Shown here: one piece after another, positions 22,156 through 32,176 of the stretch
Layout of the letters: every line of letters begins with the position of its first letter
Numbering within the stretch: the first letter of the stretch is position 1
From: Coenobita brevimanus
Lineage: Eukaryota > Arthropoda > Malacostraca > Decapoda > Coenobitidae
Direction: 5' to 3'
Assembly: GCA_032717465.1 (NCBI GenBank)
Contig: JAVRFU010000162.1
Coordinates: 1 to 64,000, forward strand
Length of the DNA: 64,000 nt
Notes under the pieces: generated by a model
What the model was told of the DNA's origin: nothing
Seen by the model: the letters and a program-made list of their open reading frames with translations, nothing else
Databases searched by the model: none
Translations under genes and position numbers: made by a program

Positions 22156-22583
22156 ACCTTACTGGTATGGACAATGTAAGCATGACAGAGAAATATAATG
22201 GTAAGAAGATGATAGGGAGTCTCCTACACCTTTGTGTGACCCTTCTCATTTTTGTAACATCTCAATTCATTGTGGCATCTTTTTATTTTGTGAAATCTCT
22301 TTATATTATGACATCTCTCTCCCCAGTCTGACTGCACCTTTTCCCTCCACTCCCATTACACCTCCTCTCACCTCATCTCCTCCCCAGTTTAACCCCACCC
22401 AGTCCCTCTTCTTTCACCTCCTGCTGTCTTCCAGAAAAAAAAAAAAAAGCAATTAAGGAAGCTTTCCCTATGGTTAAGTCATTTGGACTTCAACTCATTA
22501 TCTCTAGATGATGATGTTCTTGCTGCCATCAGATATTTTTATTCAGCTTCATCATGGTTCTAAAACTGAAATGATTTTTTCAG
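22156..22583. other. Short intronic stretch, no gene seen
   Basis: Pyrimidine-rich DNA with an A run near 22434. It leads into the acceptor of the gene X exon at 22584. Confidence 0.4.
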
Positions 22584-22681
22584 GAGCTGTTTTAACCGTC
22601 ATTCATGGACTTTGTCATAGAGGAGAAGAGGAAGTGAGAAAAAAAGTGGAACAAAACTCCACCTTCTGCCTTCATTCTCTA
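22584..22681 (+). CDS. Gene X, exon 3
   Basis: Excellent borders: GATTTTTTCAG before and GTAAGTG after. Only one frame is open: AVLTVIHGLCHRGEEEVRKK then VEQNSTFCLHSL. The two leading bases (GA) complete the A from the previous exon, and the exon ends on a codon boundary. The sequence looks helical (hydrophobic spacing, charged EEEVRKK), consistent with a helical-repeat protein. Confidence 0.58.
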
Positions 22682-22777
22682 GTAAGTGTCTGAATGTGTC
22701 TGCATTGTTATGTTTTGGCTCTAGGCCCATCTGGACATGAATTTGGTGGTCCAGTTTTTTTTTTTATTATTAGCCAG

Positions 22778-23762
22778 AAAGATTGTTGGGAAGGACTGTT
22801 GCTATAAGTTGTTTTGGCAAGGGGGGACAGACGGATATGGAGGTGTTGGTGTGATGGTTGCGGAGAAATGGGTGGAATATGTTATGAATGTTTTGAGAGT
22901 TAACGATAGGATATTGGTAGAGAAAATTCTGTTTGGTAGAAGGATAGGTGTGATTATATCGGCATATGGTCCACAGCCAGGATTGGATGAAGCAGAGAAA
23001 GATAGATTTTGGGATGATTTAATACATGTAGTGGGTGGTATGCAGGATGATGAGATAGTGGTTGTGGGAGGGGACTTAAACGGTCATGTAGGTGAAGCAG
23101 CACAAGGTTATGAAGGAGTGCAAGGGGGATGTGCGTATGGTCTAAGGAATGCAGAAGGGGAAAGGATGCTCGAGTTTGGGGAGGCGACGGACATGATTGT
23201 ATGCAACAAATATTTTAGGAAAAGAGACAGTAGGTTAATTACGTATGAGTCTGGGGGAAATAGCAGTCAGATAGATTATTTTCTGGTTAGGAGGGCCGAT
23301 AAGAGGTTAGTGAGGGATGTTAAAGTTATAAGAAGTGAGGAGTGTGTGCAGCAGCACAAACTACTGATTTGTGATGTGGTGCTTAAGGAACGATTGTTGA
23401 AAAAGGGGACTTATGTACCTAGGAGGAAAATATGGAAGCTGAAAAACCAAGTAGTAAGGGATGCCTTCTATAGCAAGTTGAGGAGAGTGGTGGCTGAACA
23501 GGGAGCTGTAGACAGAGGCATTAATGAACAGTACAGAGCCCTCAAGAACAATCTCTTGAGAGTTACTGATGTAACATGCGGTTGGGCAAGAGGACCACCA
23601 AGACATAAAGTAACTTGGTGGTGGGACGAGGGTGTAGAAGCTTCAGTTAAGGAGAAAAGAAGGCTTTTCCGGGAATGGAAGAAGGGTGGTGGCAAAGAGG
23701 AATTTTTGGCTGCCAAGCGTAGGGCTAGAAGAGAGGTATACCGGGTACAGGGCAAAGTCTGA
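22778..23762 (+). CDS. LINE-B endonuclease domain, partial
   Basis: An open frame with the exonuclease-endonuclease-phosphatase fold of non-LTR elements, like the BovB/RTE-derived CFDP2 proteins. Visible are GGVGVMVAEKW, the IISAYGPQPG block, the VVVGGDLNGHVG motif (Asp/Asn active-site loop) and SSQIDYFLVRR. The usual terminal SDH is represented by the degenerate VQQHKLLICDVVL. This domain nicks target DNA to start reverse transcription. The first ~30 codons belong to flanking sequence and the true N-terminus (with the catalytic Glu) is absent. The frame ends at a TGA at 23760; translation continues in another frame (23686-24195), so a frameshift lies near 23690-23760. Confidence 0.78.
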
Positions 23763-24195
23763 GTCACAGAGACTTTTAATTGATAACCTAAATCATGGGG
23801 AAAGGAAAAATATGATATTTAGGGTGGCAGGTCAGGTGAAGAGGGATAATCGGGATATTATAGGTGAGCAGTGTTTGAAGAATGATGAAGTAAGGGTACT
23901 GCTGAACAGTGAGGATATTAAAGATGCATGGAGAGAGCATTATAACCGGTTGTTGAATGAGGAGTTTGACTGGGACAGAGAAGGTTTGGAGCCAGCAGAT
24001 CCAGTGTCTGGCCCTTGCCCTTTGATTGATGCTGCTACTGTGAGTGAGGCAATAGGCAGAATGAAGGTGGGGAAGGCAGCAGGTGTGTCTGGGTTGACTG
24101 GCGAAATGTTGAAGGCCTCAGGGGATATAGGGGTGAGGTTAGTCACTGATCTGATAAATAGGATTATTTATGAGTGTGTTGTCCCAGATGATTGA
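23686..24195 (+). pseudogene. LINE-B linker and N-terminal reverse transcriptase, frameshifted
   Basis: From about 23730 this frame reads YTGYRAKSESQRLLIDNLNH, then the AWREHYNRLLNEEF linker and GRMKVGKAAGVSGLTGEMLK, the equivalent of the GKAPGxDG motif of LINE-A. A TGA follows at 24193 (PDD-stop-LKSVIVNVYKGKG), then further stops, up to RVLEG at the TA where the pogo-like element entered. Confidence 0.78.
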
Positions 24196-24326
24196 CTGAA
24201 GAGTGTAATTGTAAATGTGTATAAAGGGAAGGGTGATGCCCTGGAAAGAGGAAATTATAGACATATATAGCTTTTAGATCAGATAATGAATGTAATGGAG
24301 AGAGTTTTAGAAGGTAGGGTAGGAGC

Positions 24327-24888
24327 GTTAGTATCCGATCACTGTGTTAGTGTCCGATCACTTTCAATTTTTCTTGAATAAAAAATGGTACTAGAAAAAC
24401 TACAAAGATATATTATCTGGTAGACCACCAAAATGTAGAGGAATGAAAACTAAATGTTATGTGAAAAAGTGAAGTATATGGGATAAATAGTTTAGCTTCT
24501 ACCATACTCGAAAGATGAGATGCTGTCTATTTTCTCCCGATTCTTACCGAAGTCCGTAAGAACAGTACATTTTTCATAAATTCTAAAATTATATTTCCTT
24601 AGGTTTTCTGTTTAATTATATGATATCATGTTGTTGTGGAATGTTGGAATAACACTAGGATAATCGAAATACTTGTTTATATTGCACATTGTCCTAGCAA
24701 GGACAGGTGATCGGATACTAAACCCAAAATCCTCTTTGTGTGAGAATTCGATCACAAAATATTATTCTTCCAAAATGATTGAATTCATGCGACATGACAT
24801 CATTTTTAAGCTTACATGTGTTACTGAGTTCATAATTTTCCTGGTGTCTACACTTTCTTATATACTGTGCTGTGTTAGTATCCAATCA
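24327..24888. promoter_or_regulatory. Subterminal copies of the transposon end motif (likely transposase sites)
   Basis: The 15-mer GTTAGTATCC(G/A)ATCA occurs within the left inverted repeat (24327-24341), again at 24346-24360 with one mismatch, inverted at 24708-24722 with one mismatch, and at 24874-24888. Its fifth copy is in the right inverted repeat (28988-29002). Binding by the transposase is an inference from this arrangement. Confidence 0.6.
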
Positions 24889-24989
24889 TTGATCGACCAC
24901 AGTGGTCAATCAGTCGACCACAGTGGTCAATCAGTCGACCACAGTGGTCAATCAGTCGACCACAGTGGTCAGTCAATCGACCACAGTGA
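24889..24989. repeat. 21-bp palindromic tandem repeat inside the pogo-like element
   Basis: GTCGACCACAGTGGTCAATC-A recurs almost perfectly about 4.7 times without gaps. The core GACCACAGTGGTC is nearly its own inverse. It directly follows an internal copy of the end motif, which is why a binding role is plausible. Confidence 0.88.
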
Positions 24990-25220
24990 TAGATAAGGTG
25001 ATGACTATGGTAAATGAGTTAAATTTATTAAGACCACTATTTCTGCAAAAATTTTAATATATTATGAACAAGTGAGGGTTACGTGTGTTGGCCTATACAG
25101 AAACCGCTGACATCCTGTACACTGCGCATCCCCTGCGCACCCCCCACCCATCGTGCGCTCAGTTTCATGAAGTTCACAGCAGGGTCTGGCCACGTGACTC
25201 GCATCCATCAGTCAAGCAAG

Positions 25221-25666
25221 ATGGCTACAAAAAAGAAAGCATCGTATTGTGGACGAGCTCGACTGCCATCCAAGAGAGTTAAATATAGTGAAGAAGAGAT
25301 ATCTGCCATACAAACTGCAATACACGAGGAAAATTTAAGTGTCCGCCAAGCTTCAAAAAGGTTCAGTATTCCTTATACAACTCTACAAAACAAACTTTCT
25401 GGCAAGACTGCCTTTGAAACTAAAATGGGACCCAGTGGAATATTAACTAATGCTGAGGAACAAGTCTTAGTTAATTTCATTGAACACTCACAAAAAAGAG
25501 CCATTCCTGTGACAAGGGAAAAGCTGCTAGATGCCATACAGAATATTCTGCAGGATGAAAAAAATGCTGGTGTACACCGAGAGAGACCTTCCACTTGCCA
25601 AGACTTACGGCCTAGACGTGAATGGTTTCGTCTGTTTTGGAAAAGGAACCCCTAAATCACTGTCAG
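25221..25666 (+). pseudogene. Pogo-like transposase, exon 1 (DNA-binding half)
   Basis: The ATG at 25221 begins MATKKKASYCGRARLPSKRV. Residues 20-62 (YSEEEISAIQTAIHEENLSV then RQASKRFSIPYTTLQNKL) form a pipsqueak-type helix-turn-helix. Residues ~70-145 form the CENP-B-like second DNA-binding region, ending REWFRLFWKRNP. A TAA follows KRNP, but the same frame continues ITV-R to a donor CAG|GTACAA, as the family usually reads on (RNP-x-I-x-x-R-T-P-E). The stop is therefore a point mutation within the exon rather than the end of the protein. An upstream in-frame ATG near 25083 exists, but the conserved protein starts at 25221. Confidence 0.82.
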
Positions 25667-26285
25667 GTACAATATACCACCCGGTGAAATTTACAGAGCA
25701 TTGAATAGGCTACGCTGATTAAGCACACAGGCTACGCTTGTAAGTTTCCCAATGAGGTGACCAGGCCTTTAAGTAACAATAATAATAATAACAGTAATAA
25801 TGCCTAAGGTCTTTCAATAATAATTAATAATACATCACTGACTTAATAGCTACAATAGGCCTAACCTAATGTAAGATCCCCTTCCATGATAATAGTAGGC
25901 ACCTTTCATTATCATTATTATTGATCATCTCTGAGGTTTTGCTTAAAATTTTCTAGCTATATTTGTTCTATCTATCGACCTATCTATAGCTCTGACGCCT
26001 CGTTCCCTCCGGGAACTCCCCTTCAGGGAGTGGTTGTAAATCCTGTTTTTCCCACTAAAAAAGGACATCTAAAATTCCCTTGTCTTCAGTTGAGGAAGCA
26101 CCTGTCGGTATTAAAGACATATAGGGTAGGCCCACACCTAAAACTGTCCTAGTTTCCTCATTCTCAAGCTCAGTATAGTACAGTACCGGTACTGTTGTCT
26201 CATGTTACCTATAATAAAATGCATTCCACAATGTTTTGAATGAAGATGAGTTTAATTGAAAATTGATTAAGCTCATTTCCTTCAG
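25667..26285 (+). other. Intron of the pogo-like transposase
   Basis: Bounded by GTACAA and CCTTCAG. Removing its 619 bases joins KRNP-x-ITVR to TPEALS in frame. It holds AT-rich DNA and a CTATCTATC...GACGCCTCGTTCCCTCCGGG-like SINE-tail fragment near 25968. Confidence 0.7.
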
Positions 26286-28133
26286 AACTCCTGAGGCCCT
26301 CTCCTAGTCCAGGAAGCATGTCACCAAATCTAGTATTCTTCAGTGGTTTACTTCAGCACGAGAATTCTTTAATGAATTTGATGCTGCAGACATTCTTCAG
26401 GACCCTTCAAGGATTTTTAACGTGGATGAAAGCGGGTTTTCACTGTCTCCTGCAACTGGGCAAGTATTAGCAATTCGGGGATTGCAGAATGTTGCAGGCA
26501 CTACTTCTTCAAAAGCTAAGGATAACATAACTGTCCTTGCCTGTGTGTCAGCAGATGGTCAAGTTCCACCACCAATGATAATATACCCTAGAAAGAGGAT
26601 CTCTGAGGCTATTATTGAAAATTCAAGAGGAGAAGATTTTATCATGGGTAAAAGTGATTCAGGCTACATTATAACTGAGTGTTTCTATGAGTACATGTGT
26701 AATGGTTTCAATGACTGGCTTGAAGCTAATGATATTAAGAAGCCAGTTGTAGTTTGGACTGACTGGCATGAGACCAGGGTTAACATTCACTTGGCTAAAG
26801 ATCTCAAGGACTTACAAATAATATTGTATGGGTTGCCCCCAAACTCAACTCACTTCATGCAACCACTTGACGTCTCAGTGTTTGGTCCCTTGAAAAAGGC
26901 TTGGAGGACAGCAGCTGCAGATTGGCAAGAGGATCACCCTGATGAAACACTTAACCAGACTTACTTTGCTCCAGTCTTTCTCTCTATGTATAAGAAGGCT
27001 TGCAAGAAGGAAAACATTGTTAATGGTTTCCAGAAATGTGGACTTCATCCATTTGATCCTGAGGCTCCTGACTATTCAAAGATCACACCTGAAGCAATGA
27101 AGGCTTGCTCTACAGTACTATTTGATGGAATTGATCAAGGTGGTATAGTAGAGAAAGGGACACAGACTGATTTTCTGACTCATGTACATACTGGTGTACA
27201 AACTGATTCTCCCCAAGCATCTCTAGTCCAGCAAGGACTTCAAGAAGCAGAATGTGTGGCATCTATGTATAATAACATTCAACCTTCTATGCACTGCTGA
27301 GCAACAACATGTGATTTGGCCCTGACTGATAAAGTACAAAGGTTTCTCTTACAAAAAAAAGCTGAAGTTAATTTCAGAATACCATCAAAAGAGACATTCC
27401 TATCACCAAGCATGAAGAACAGGCCCAAACAAGGATCAACTATCAGCCCTGCATTTAAAAACTATAAGTGGTTCCCATCACCACGTAAAACACAAGGTCC
27501 TAAGTACAAAAAAACCATGAGAGACAAGACCTTTGCTCTTTCTTCATCAGCCGCAATCCAGTTGCTGGAAGAGGAACGCAAAGCAAAACGAGCTTTAGAG
27601 CTCAAGAAATGCAAAAAGGACTCCAAACTTCCCAAGAAAGGCAAGTCTGCTCAGACGTCTGAACCTCTGCCTGCTTCAACATCAATGAACACTCTAGCTA
27701 AGGAAAATGGAAGTTCTTCCTGGAAGACAGTGATGATGACTCAGTTGGTGTAGAAACTATGGCCACTGAAAATGCAATGCAGTTTGTAGATCTTCAACAG
27801 CAACCTGAGCAAGGATCGTGGGTTATAGTGAAGCTACCTGTCATTAACTCTACTTCCAAAGGTAGAAAGACTGTTACACATAAAGCTTGTCTTGGTAGGG
27901 TAGAGAGAGTAGAAGAAGAGGGCCTTGAAGTACACTTTCTTAAGGAATTGGAAGCTAAGAAAGATCACTTTGTTTGGGGCAGTTCTGAAGACCTTTCTTT
28001 CCCAGTGACACCAGATGAAGTTTGTGTTATTCAAAATAAATGTATAACTGATGTGATTCAGGGTAGAACTGCTACGATTAAGGTTGAAAATGGAGTACTA
28101 GCAGCTGGGAAGAGTTGTCTAGGAATAGTGTAA
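26286..28133 (+). pseudogene. Pogo-like transposase, exon 2 (DDE catalytic half and C-terminal domain)
   Basis: After the splice the frame reads TPEALS-stop-SRKHVTKSSI, then FNVDESGFSL with the first catalytic Asp (26430). VVVWTDWHETRVNIHLA carries the second Asp and LPPNSTHFMQPLDVSVFGPL the third, so the DDE triad of DDE_1/pogo transposases is complete. A TGA at 27298 is followed by more of the same frame (KVQRFLLQKKAEV... to 27753), a lysine-rich tail. A one-base shift near 27710 then leads into a C-terminal domain (EQGSWVIVKLPVIN ... SEDLSFPVTPDEV, 27759-28133) common in this transposase group. Two stops, one extra stop and one shift make it non-functional as it stands. Confidence 0.82.
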
Positions 28134-28254
28134 TACCTGTAGGCCTATAATGTTTCTCTAGTGCGGAGTAAGTTTCATGCCAGAATGATCTTTGAAAGTA
28201 GTTTTACCTTGTATTTTAATTTCCAGAAACTGTGCTTCATAGACCTAGGCAGGC

Positions 28255-28525
28255 TAACTACCATGGTTACTTTTTCTTGGGAACATGATTAGTTTTGTTA
28301 TTCATAGGAACACATTTACTTTATATATTCTCAAGAACATGATTACCATAGTTCAAATTATTCTCAGGAATGTGGTTACTGGTAGGCTAACTAACATGAT
28401 TATCATATTCTTAGCAACATGGTTAGTTTCCTTATTTATACAAACACTTATTTAAGTTATTCCCAAGAACATGAGCAATTCAACTTATTTTCAGGAACAT
28501 GGTTAGCCTACTAATTCTGAGGAGC
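28255..28525. repeat. Degenerate ~45-bp repeats in the pogo-like 3' region
   Basis: Phrases of the type TTCTCAGGAACATGGTTAG and TTCTCAAGAACATGATTACC recur about six times. No function is assigned; they lie between the transposase stop and the right inverted repeat. The rest of 28526-28985 shows nothing recognised. Confidence 0.6.
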
Positions 28526-29012
28526 AAGGTTAAAACTGCTAAGCTCAGCTATATATTGTATTATCATTATTGCAAGTATATTAAACAATATTTGCATCCT
28601 CATTCATCATGTATTTCTTTTCCCCAGAAAATTTGCTTCTCTTCATTTTGTAACTATGCCTCTAAGGGCAAGAGATAAATACAATTTTTTGAAGGTTTTA
28701 TGTTGGAAAATACTATCCTAGAGGGAGAGGGCTTAAATTTAGGGATTTAGATTTTTAATGGAATGTGGTTGGAGTTAGCGGTCAAGTGACTGAACTTGGT
28801 GGTACTACCATTAACTCCAATCACATACCATATATATATGTATATGCAAAATGATGTTCCACAGATATTTGGCATTGCTCTTAATATAAACTTTAGTGAC
28901 TGTTGAAGGATTTGAAGGGTAAACGAAGTTACTTTTGCACATAGTTCAAGTTGAAATCTATGATCAAAATAAATACATGGCACTTTTTGATTGGATACTA
29001 ACGCTCCTACCC

Positions 29013-30420
29013 TATGAGTAGAGAGAGAGTGAATATTCATGAGATGCAGTTTGGGTTTATGCCAGGTAGGGGGACCACTGATGCCATATTCATTGTTCGA
29101 CAGCTTCAGGAAAAATGTATTGGTAGGAGAAGGGATCTTTATTTTGTTTTGTTGATTTGGAAAAGGCCTTTGATAGAGTCCCTAGAGAGGTGGTGAAGTG
29201 GGCAATGAGAAAGCTTGGCTTGGAGGAGTAGCTGGTTAGGGTGGTTATGGCTATGTATGTAGGTGCTCACACCATGGTTAAAGTGAGTGGAGATTTGAGT
29301 GATGGGTTTTCCTTGAATGTTGGTGTGCATCAGGGGTCAGTCTTGAGTCCCATGTTGTTTATCATGGTACTTGAAGCCCTTTCACGTGACTTTAGAAGTG
29401 GACTCCCGTAGGAGTTGTTGTATGCTGATGATTTGGTGTTGATTGCAGAGAACGAGAGGGAGGCGGAGGAAAGGTTTAGGAGGTGGAGAGATGATATTGG
29501 GCACAAGGGCTTAAGGGTAAATGCAGATAAAACAAAAGTGATGATATCTAGGGTTGGTGGCGGTACTGTCAGAGACGAGGGAGAGTGGCCATGTGCAGTT
29601 TGTCACAAGGGCGTGGGAAGTAATTCCACCTTGTGTGGTGTTTGTGATAAATGGGTGCATAAGAGATGTAGTGGTATCAGAGGTAGACTGCGAGATAATG
29701 CTGATTTTATGTGTACGGCGTGCTGGGGTGAGCAGGTGGAGATTGTCAGACGTGAAAGAATTGAACTTGCTGGTGAATCTCTTGAGTGTGTGGAAGAGTT
29801 TTGTTATTTGGGAGACATGTTGTGTGTTGGAGGTGGGGCTGGAGGTAGCTCTGTGGCTAGGGTGAGAAGTGGTTGGAAGAAGTTCAGGGAGCTCTTGCCT
29901 CTCTTGACATTGAGAGGACTCTCCCTACATGCTAAGGGGTCTTTCTATGCAGCATGTGTTAGGAGTGTAATGCTGTATGGTAGTGAGACCTGGGCAGTGA
30001 AGGAGGAGGATATTCGCCGGCTCAGACGTACAGAAATGACAATGATCAGGTGGATGTGTAGTGTGTCCCTGCGTCCAAGGTCTGGGGGGCCTGGGTTTAC
30101 GATGGAAGAGTTGAGAGGTAGGATGGGACTGGAGTGTATTGGTGTTGTGATGAGGAGAGGTAGATTGAGATGGTTTGGACATGTGGAGAGGATGGGGGAT
30201 GATAATTGGGTGAGGAAGGTGAGAAGTGTTAATATTGGGGGTGGGGTTACGAGGAGTAGACTGAGAAAGACATGGGACGAGGTCATTAAGTGTGACCTCA
30301 GGGTTAAGGGACTGAACAGGGAGGCTGCAATGGATCGTGCAGCATGGAGAACCGCCATTAGGTGACCAAGGCCAACGCATGCAAGCATGTTGGAGCCTTT
30401 AAAAACAAAACAAAACGAAA
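29013..30420 (+). mobile_element. LINE-B main copy, 3' part and tail
   Basis: Resumes at the TA with MSRERVNIHEMQFGFMPGRG (the F-x-PGRGTTDAIF motif) and then a DLEKAFDRVP-like palm motif split by a frameshift near 29150. SLNVGVHQGSVLSPMLFIMV and the open frame 29415-30365 follow. It ends GCATGTTGGAGCC then an AAAACAAAACGAAACG tail, the same terminus as the fragments at 19757, 19925 and 56595. Confidence 0.88.
29415..30365 (+). CDS. LINE-B C-terminal reverse transcriptase with embedded PHD-type zinc finger (316 aa)
   Basis: Opens with MLYADDLVLIAENE, the catalytic YADD box (residues 3-6), and GLRVNADKTKVM. Residues 60-103 are a Cys4-His-Cys3 finger: C60-x2-C63, C74-x2-C77, H82-x2-C85, C100-x2-C103, with the WVHKRCSGI core typical of PHD-like fingers. 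The thumb region resumes after it (CVEEFCYLGDM, YGSETWAVKEEDIRRL, LRWFGHVERMGDDNW) and ends ...MDRAAWRTAIR. LINE-A has no such finger at the equivalent place. The finger may bind nucleic acid or chromatin; that is inference. The frame is open although upstream parts of this copy are broken. Confidence 0.85.
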   Translation: MLYADDLVLIAENEREAEERFRRWRDDIGHKGLRVNADKTKVMISRVGGGTVRDEGEWPCAVCHKGVGSNSTLCGVCDKWVHKRCSGIRGRLRDNADFMCTACWGEQVEIVRRERIELAGESLECVEEFCYLGDMLCVGGGAGGSSVARVRSGWKKFRELLPLLTLRGLSLHAKGSFYAACVRSVMLYGSETWAVKEEDIRRLRRTEMTMIRWMCSVSLRPRSGGPGFTMEELRGRMGLECIGVVMRRGRLRWFGHVERMGDDNWVRKVRSVNIGGGVTRSRLRKTWDEVIKCDLRVKGLNREAAMDRAAWRTAIR

Positions 30421-30422
30421 CG

Positions 30423-30600
30423 ATCATCATCATCATCCGGACCTTCTTTCCCACCCAAGGGCAGGGTGAGGAGTAGCAATGTCCAGACAGCCCAAATTTG
30501 CCCAGTCCAATGGGCCATGCTTCCATTCACTCATCATTCATGCCCCCGGAATCTTGGCTCTATTGGATTTGCCAAAAACCTTCACCACGTTCTGTAGCTT
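30423..30600 (-). mobile_element. SINE-3-like repeat abutting the LINE-B tail
   Basis: ATCATCATCATCATCCGGAC, TTTCCCACCCAAGGGCAG and CCAAATTTGCCCAGTCCAAT match 8258-8420. Its tail directly follows the LINE-B tail, suggesting insertion into the A-rich LINE-B end. Confidence 0.65.
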
Positions 30601-30605
30601 CACAT

Positions 30606-31548
30606 AAACGTATCCGATTGAGTCAATCCGGACGCTGCCACGTTAAAAAGGGGTGCCAGATTTCCTGATCATGCACTTCTCCTCACAACATTCATCCAGC
30701 CAGCTCGATCTCTCATCAATTCCCTAGCCTCACTGACTTCCAAACCTCTCTTCCTCACACACTCATCCACCATATCTCTCCACCTTCTCCTTTGCCTACC
30801 TTGCCTCCTCCCTCCTTCAAATTCACTCAAGTTTACCTTTTTCACCACTCTGTTGTTATCCATTCTCTCCACATGACCATACCTTCTCAGTACACTCTCT
30901 TCGATTCTGGTGTCCACCAAGTTCATCACTCCACGCCTTTCACAAATCACATTATTTCGTATCCTGTCCACCTTCTGTACTCCACATACATTCCTCAGCA
31001 GTCCCATCTCCACTGCTCCTACTCTTGACTTTTCATTTCCATGCCACACCATAGTCTCACATCCATATGTTAAAGTTGACACTAACAGTCCCTCATGTAA
31101 GCCTCGTGCAACTGCAACACTCAAGCCTCTGTTTCTTATCAAGGACTTCGTTGCACCAGCTACTTTTCTTCCTTATGTCACACTACTTTCAACTTCTTTT
31201 GCACATTTTCCTCTCTTTTCTATCACTGTACCCAGGTATTTGAACTCTCTCACCAATTCCAGTCTCTCTCCATACACTAACATCGCACTGGGAGTCACCT
31301 TCTCACTCAGTAACCATCACTTTACTCTTTTCTGCATTTACTCTCAAGGCATGATGCTCACAGACATCAGCACAGCTCTGCACTAGCCTACCAGGTTCTT
31401 GTCTGGTGCTTGTAAGCAGTACTGCATCATCAGCATACAACAGTTTTGAGATATTCCATCCATCACTATTCATTACCAATGCCATTCCTCTCTCCATTAC
31501 TCATGTTTTTACTTCTCTCATCACCCCATCCATAATACCTTGCCTAAC
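30606..31548 (-). mobile_element. LINE-C: RTE-like fragment with partial reverse transcriptase
   Basis: Read leftward, 31497-31303 gives SKLLYADDAVLLTSTRQEPG and ALRVNAEKSKVMV, the polymerase YADD box and following motif. After a frameshift, 31142-30669 gives a 157-aa C-terminus: LVSTLTYGCETMVW, then VLRRYGHVERMDNNRVVKKV, then RRQGRQRRRWRDMVDECVRK. It is related to LINE-A and LINE-B in layout but clearly a different family. The endonuclease and fingers are missing. Confidence 0.82.
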
Positions 31549-31896
31549 GATGGGTTTTTACTTTACCAATTGGGTCGTTAAACTGGGTATATCTGTACCC
31601 TTTTCATATGGTATGTAAAGTAAAGAAGAATGTTAATGTAAGGTAGGTTCATGTTAAATATAAGCTGTACCATAAAAAAGCTACAAGAACACATTCTCAG
31701 ATGCTGCTTAGTCTTGTAGGATGGAAGTTAAAACTGAATAAAATTAATAGGGATTTATTAACAGGACAAGTAACTTATCAGGAAAAGATTTATAATCCAA
31801 TCTGCAAGGTATGTCAGCTATGTATGTGCTAAGATACACCTGCACTATGCATGAGAAAGGTCTGATGCAAGCATTTTTGGCAAGCCTGTTAGTCAG

Positions 31897-32176
31897 CATG
31901 AGTTAAATACTGTATGTATGAAAGCTTTACCTAATTCTGATAGGAGGAGGCTTGATGCAGAGGCAATTGAGGAGCATGCAGAGGATGGAGCAGCACACAG
32001 CAATGGAACATATGTTGGAGTGATGGGTGAGGCTGTAGCAGAAGAGGGGAATGGTGTGGTAGAGGACGGTGAGCTGGCGGAGAGGGATTTAATGGCTGGT
32101 GGCAATGGGGTCGCAGATGATGTGACATCACCAAATGGGGCGACTGCTCACCTTGCGTTTCTCAGTGACGTCCTAG
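31897..32176 (+). CDS. Gene X, exon 4 (acidic segment)
   Basis: After GTTAGTCAG the frame reads HELNTVCMKALPNSDRRRLD then an AEAIEEHAEDG... stretch rich in Glu, Asp, Gly and Ala, ending LAFLSDVLG at CTAG|GTAGGG. The start at 31897 matches the frame-closed end of exon 3; a second acceptor at 31943 is possible but would be out of phase with it. The single base left over pairs with the GT starting exon 5. It looks like a disordered linker. Confidence 0.6.

Larger units (their letters stand above)
22778..24316 (+). mobile_element. LINE-B main copy, 5' part
   Basis: Contains the endonuclease and the start of the reverse transcriptase. It is cut at the TA at 24315-24316 by the pogo-like element and resumes at 29013. 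The N-terminal part of the endonuclease is missing, as expected of a 5'-truncated insertion. Confidence 0.88.
24317..29012 (+). mobile_element. Pogo-like DNA transposon, 4,696 bp, with terminal inverted repeats and TA target
   Basis: The ends are GGGTAGGAGCGTTAGTATCC-GATCA and, inverted, the same with one A for G (24 of 25 matched). TA flanks both sides (24315-24316, 29013-29014). Removing the element and one TA rejoins LINE-B codons: ...RVLEG + MSRERVNIHEMQFG, a seamless reverse transcriptase frame. It carries a two-exon transposase with a pipsqueak-type helix-turn-helix and a DDE_1 domain. Subterminal copies of the end motif and a 21-bp repeat suggest transposase-binding sites. Two stops in conserved positions, a third stop and a frameshift show it is now inactive, though recent by this window's standards. 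Confidence 0.92.

Noticed and set aside
22437..22448. A run as a retrotransposon poly(A) tail
   Set aside because: No LINE or SINE body precedes it.
24889..24989. CRISPR-like array
   Set aside because: The 21-bp units are contiguous with no spacers, inside a eukaryotic transposon.
31549..31620. Terminal inverted repeat candidate (GCCTAACGATGG) shared with 63546
   Set aside because: Only a short word is shared and no partner end was found in either place.
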